Under the pieces are notes generated by a model. That model was not told the origin of the DNA, made no database searches, and was given only the letters and a program-made list of their open reading frames with translations. From the NCBI GenBank assembly GCA_963770485.1, contig CAVYPX010000005.1, positions 124,001 through 188,000 of the forward strand: a stretch of DNA of 64,000 nt. The letters are read 5' to 3'. Within the stretch, counting starts at the first letter, position 1. Every line of letters starts with the position of its first letter. Source of the DNA: CAVVEC01 sp963770485. Lineage in GTDB: Bacteria; Acidobacteriota; Terriglobia; Terriglobales; Acidobacteriaceae. The position numbers and the translations under genes are program-made. This document shows positions 61,613 to 64,000 of the stretch, one piece after another.

Positions 61613-63037
61613 ATGAGGATAGGGCTGTTCGTGCTGGGGATGTATCTAACCCTGACGCTGGCAACGGGCTGGGCGCAAAGTGCCAGCGACCAGTCCTCGG
61701 GCACGCCTTCTGACCAGAGTAATCAACCGGGACCGCCCTCCAGCAGCGACAACCCGCCGATTTCCGGACTCGATCAGGCGTCGCTCGAGTCTCGAATACC
61801 GGCACGCAGTTTCCTGATTCCGGGTATCCATGTGAGTGAAGCGGTGGATTCGAACCTCGGCGATACCTCCGCTAGTTCGTCTGTACAGGGAGTCACGCGT
61901 GTCATGGGCAGCGTGATGCTGCAGAAGATCGGCAATCGCTTCATGACGGCCTTGGACTACATCGGAGGCGGCGAGTTTTACTCCGGTTTTGCGGCAAGCA
62001 GCAACCAGGTTCAGCAACTGGACGCGGAAGAGAGGATTCTCTGGCGGAAAGGTCAACTGACGGCCCGGGATCAGTTCAGCTATCTGCCGGAAGGCGTTTT
62101 CGGATTCGGAGTGTACGGCGAATCGGGAGCCTACAGCCAGGGGCTAGCGGGAATCGGCTACGTCGGCGGAGGCATTGGGGCAGGCCTGGGAGGACTGTTT
62201 GGGCCCGGACAATTCGGTTCCCTGGGACAGCAGCCGCGAATCAACAATCTGGCGACCGTCGACATCGATCAGGCGCTGACACCTCGTTCGGCAGTCACCC
62301 TGGCCGGCGGTTACGGGATTGTGCACTTCACGGACAATAGCGCGGGCTTCATCAACAGCAACCAGGTCTCCGCCGAAGCTGCTTATGACTACCAACTGAA
62401 TCGCAAAGACCAGATCGCATTTCTGTACGGATTCCAGGACTTTCGCTATCCGAACTTTGCCGGAAGTACATACACTACTCAGCTGGGTCAGGTTATGTTC
62501 GGGCATCGCGTTTCCGGGCGCATGGACCTGATTGTCGGCGCCGGTCCCCAAGTCACGCTCATCAACGTTCCACTCTTCGGCGGAAGCACGCAAAAATTGA
62601 CGGTGAGCGCTCAAGCCAGCTTGCGTTACCGTTTTCCACGCACCTCGCTGGGGGTCTTCTACAGCCGCTTCAACACCAGCGGATCGGGTTATTTTCTGGG
62701 AGCAACCAGTGATGTGGTACGGGTCTCCGCTTCGCGGCCACTGAGCCGTCTGTGGACCGTGGGGACAGACATCGGCTGGGCCCACAACAGCCAGGTTCAG
62801 CCTGGCCTGCTGGGACTGCTGCCACCGACCACGACTTCGTTCCAATACTGGTACGCCGGCGCCGTCGCCCGGCGGGAGTTGGGCCGGCATTTCAGCTTTT
62901 TCATCAGTTACCAGTTCAACGATCTTTTGTTTAACAGTGGCTTCTGCGGGACTTCGGGAATATGCAATCAGGCGGCACAGCGGCACGTCGCCGCGGTTGG
63001 TCTGGATTGGCATCCGCACCCGATCCGGTTGGATTAG
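61613..63037 (+). CDS. Outer-membrane beta-barrel protein of the EPS locus
   Basis: 474 aa. Signal peptide (MRIGLFVLGMYLTLTLATGWA), a low-complexity Ser/Pro/Gln linker, then paired amphipathic beta-strands (AYDYQLNRKDQIAFLYGFQ, RVSASRPLSRLWTVGTDIGWAH, FSFFISYQFNDLLFNSG). This is the profile of the large outer-membrane barrels in exosortase/EPS operons. Export through this barrel is inferred from position. ATG 61613 is chosen over TTG 61589 because it opens with the signal peptide; the overlap with the previous gene is removed. Confidence 0.82.
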   Translation: MRIGLFVLGMYLTLTLATGWAQSASDQSSGTPSDQSNQPGPPSSSDNPPISGLDQASLESRIPARSFLIPGIHVSEAVDSNLGDTSASSSVQGVTRVMGSVMLQKIGNRFMTALDYIGGGEFYSGFAASSNQVQQLDAEERILWRKGQLTARDQFSYLPEGVFGFGVYGESGAYSQGLAGIGYVGGGIGAGLGGLFGPGQFGSLGQQPRINNLATVDIDQALTPRSAVTLAGGYGIVHFTDNSAGFINSNQVSAEAAYDYQLNRKDQIAFLYGFQDFRYPNFAGSTYTTQLGQVMFGHRVSGRMDLIVGAGPQVTLINVPLFGGSTQKLTVSAQASLRYRFPRTSLGVFYSRFNTSGSGYFLGATSDVVRVSASRPLSRLWTVGTDIGWAHNSQVQPGLLGLLPPTTTSFQYWYAGAVARRELGRHFSFFISYQFNDLLFNSGFCGTSGICNQAAQRHVAAVGLDWHPHPIRLD

Positions 63038-63082
63038 TTTCTGACGCTGACTCGCGGCGGCTTGATCGAACGGAAAATTGGC

Positions 63083-64000
63083 ATGATTCAAAATCGCGAA
63101 CTGACCATGGACGATTATCTGGCGATGTTGCGCCGGCGCCTGAAAGTGATTCTCCTGCCCGTGCTGCTGTCGCCGCTTGCCGGATTTCTCATCTCTTTCG
63201 CTTTTACGCCCAAGTACACCTCACAATCGCTTATCCTGGTGGAAACCCAGAAGGTTCCGGAAGGCTATGTGCAGCCGGTGGTCACCGAAGACCTCACCCA
63301 GCGCATTGCCACCATGCAGCAGCAGGTTCTGAGCCAGAACAAGTTGCAGGCCATGATTGAAAAGCTGGGTCTGGCGAAGGGCAGGGACATGGATGATGTC
63401 ATAGACGATATCCGCAAAAACTTTTCGATCGAGAGCGTAGAGCCCGACATTTCCGCGTCCCGGAAACGCAAACCCGGGCAGAATAATATTCCCGGCTTCT
63501 ACCTTAACTATACGGCGGACAATCCCCGTCTGGCGCAGCAGGTGTGCACCGAATTGACGTCAATGCTACTGGTCGAGAATCTGGAAACGCGCACGCAAAC
63601 AGCTCAGAACACCACGGAGTTCCTTTCGCGCCAGCTCGACCAGGCCAAGCGCACTCTGGACGACCAGGATAAGAAGCTGGCTGTGTTCAAGAAACAATAC
63701 CTGGGCCAATTGCCCGGGGATGAAGATAACAACCTCCGGCTGCTGGCCGGATTGAACACTCAACTCGATGCCTACACGCAGGCACTGAACCGGGCTCAGC
63801 AGGACAAGGCTTATGCCCAATCCATGCTGGCCCAGCAACTGGCAACGTGGAAATCGTCGCAGACATCCATGAACCCGGAGACTCTGCAGAAGCAGCTCGC
63901 GGATTTGCAGGGCCAGCTCATCAGCCTGCAGGCTCGCTACACCGATGATCATCCGGATGTGGTCAAGACCAAGAACGACATCGCGGAGGTGAAACGCAAG
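63083..64000 (+). CDS. Chain-length determinant / Wzz-family EPS protein, partial
   Basis: 306 residues are visible and the frame is open at the end of the window. It starts MIQNRELTMDDYLAMLRRRL, followed by a first membrane helix (VILLPVLLSPLAGFLISFAF) and the Wzz pattern FTPKYTSQSLILVETQKVPEGY. A long coiled-coil region rich in Q and L (TEFLSRQLDQAKRTLDDQDKKLAVFK) and YTDDHPDVVKTKNDI follow. It controls polymer length and works with a tyrosine kinase domain that may be fused or encoded downstream. 45 bp after the barrel gene in the same operon. Confidence 0.93.
   Translation, partial: MIQNRELTMDDYLAMLRRRLKVILLPVLLSPLAGFLISFAFTPKYTSQSLILVETQKVPEGYVQPVVTEDLTQRIATMQQQVLSQNKLQAMIEKLGLAKGRDMDDVIDDIRKNFSIESVEPDISASRKRKPGQNNIPGFYLNYTADNPRLAQQVCTELTSMLLVENLETRTQTAQNTTEFLSRQLDQAKRTLDDQDKKLAVFKKQYLGQLPGDEDNNLRLLAGLNTQLDAYTQALNRAQQDKAYAQSMLAQQLATWKSSQTSMNPETLQKQLADLQGQLISLQARYTDDHPDVVKTKNDIAEVKRK

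Overview
The window looks like a chromosomal segment of an Acidobacteriota bacterium (class Terriglobia, near Koribacter or Sulfotelmatobacter). The evidence is gene content, not a database match: an Oar-type TonB-dependent receptor with a carboxypeptidase-regulatory N-terminus, a GloVer tandem-repeat protein, an SBBP-repeat protein, a kumamolisin-type S53 protease, an M13 peptidase, two PilZ proteins, a DUF4097 protein, an exosortase/EpsI exopolysaccharide locus and many GC-rich hairpin repeats between genes. Several genes appear to use TTG or GTG starts, and a few appear to be leaderless.

Layout. Bases 1-8.2 kb hold a partial beta-propeller protein, a type IV pilin, a diguanylate cyclase, the GloVer protein, tRNA-Arg(CCG) followed by three 103-bp tandem copies carrying its 3' end, an RRM protein, a lactate/malate dehydrogenase and TypA/BipA. 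Bases 8.2-27.5 kb form two divergent operons around a MerR-XRE-cupin regulator. The left arm encodes PotD, PotA, PotB, PotC and a Tat-type FAD amine oxidase-like protein. The right arm encodes an Oar-type receptor, three class-III aminotransferases, an APC permease and two aldehyde dehydrogenases. Together they read as a polyamine / omega-amino-acid uptake and degradation system: polyamine is cleaved, and the GABA and beta-alanine arms end in succinate and acetyl-CoA.

Bases 27.5-29.5 kb hold an AbiE-type toxin-antitoxin pair in an unusual convergent, tail-overlapping arrangement. It is preceded by three long perfect palindromes that share only a 12-bp core. Bases 29.7-33.1 kb carry a DUF4097 protein and an overlapping set of beta-barrel, c-type cytochrome, CuA-like cupredoxin and small Cys-containing protein. 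Bases 33.1-34.8 kb are a small accessory patch with a RelE/ParE module, a truncated Phd antitoxin and an unknown protein. thiC (with a 9-bp microsatellite at its 5' end) and an M13 peptidase follow.

Bases 39.1-42.9 kb hold a cupredoxin-like protein and a compact ccmE-A-B-C-D cytochrome c maturation cluster whose CcmE has Cys in place of the haem-binding His (the 'System I*' type). Then come PilZ, SBBP-repeat and NTF2-like genes. From 48 kb to the end is an exopolysaccharide/exosortase locus: a sigma-54 response regulator and histidine kinase, a PilZ protein, a second sigma-54 activator broken by two single-base insertions, two parS-like palindromes, an S53 protease, a large TPR lipoprotein, EpsI, exosortase, a GT-C glycosyltransferase, a Wza-like export protein, an outer-membrane barrel and a chain-length determinant that runs off the end of the window.
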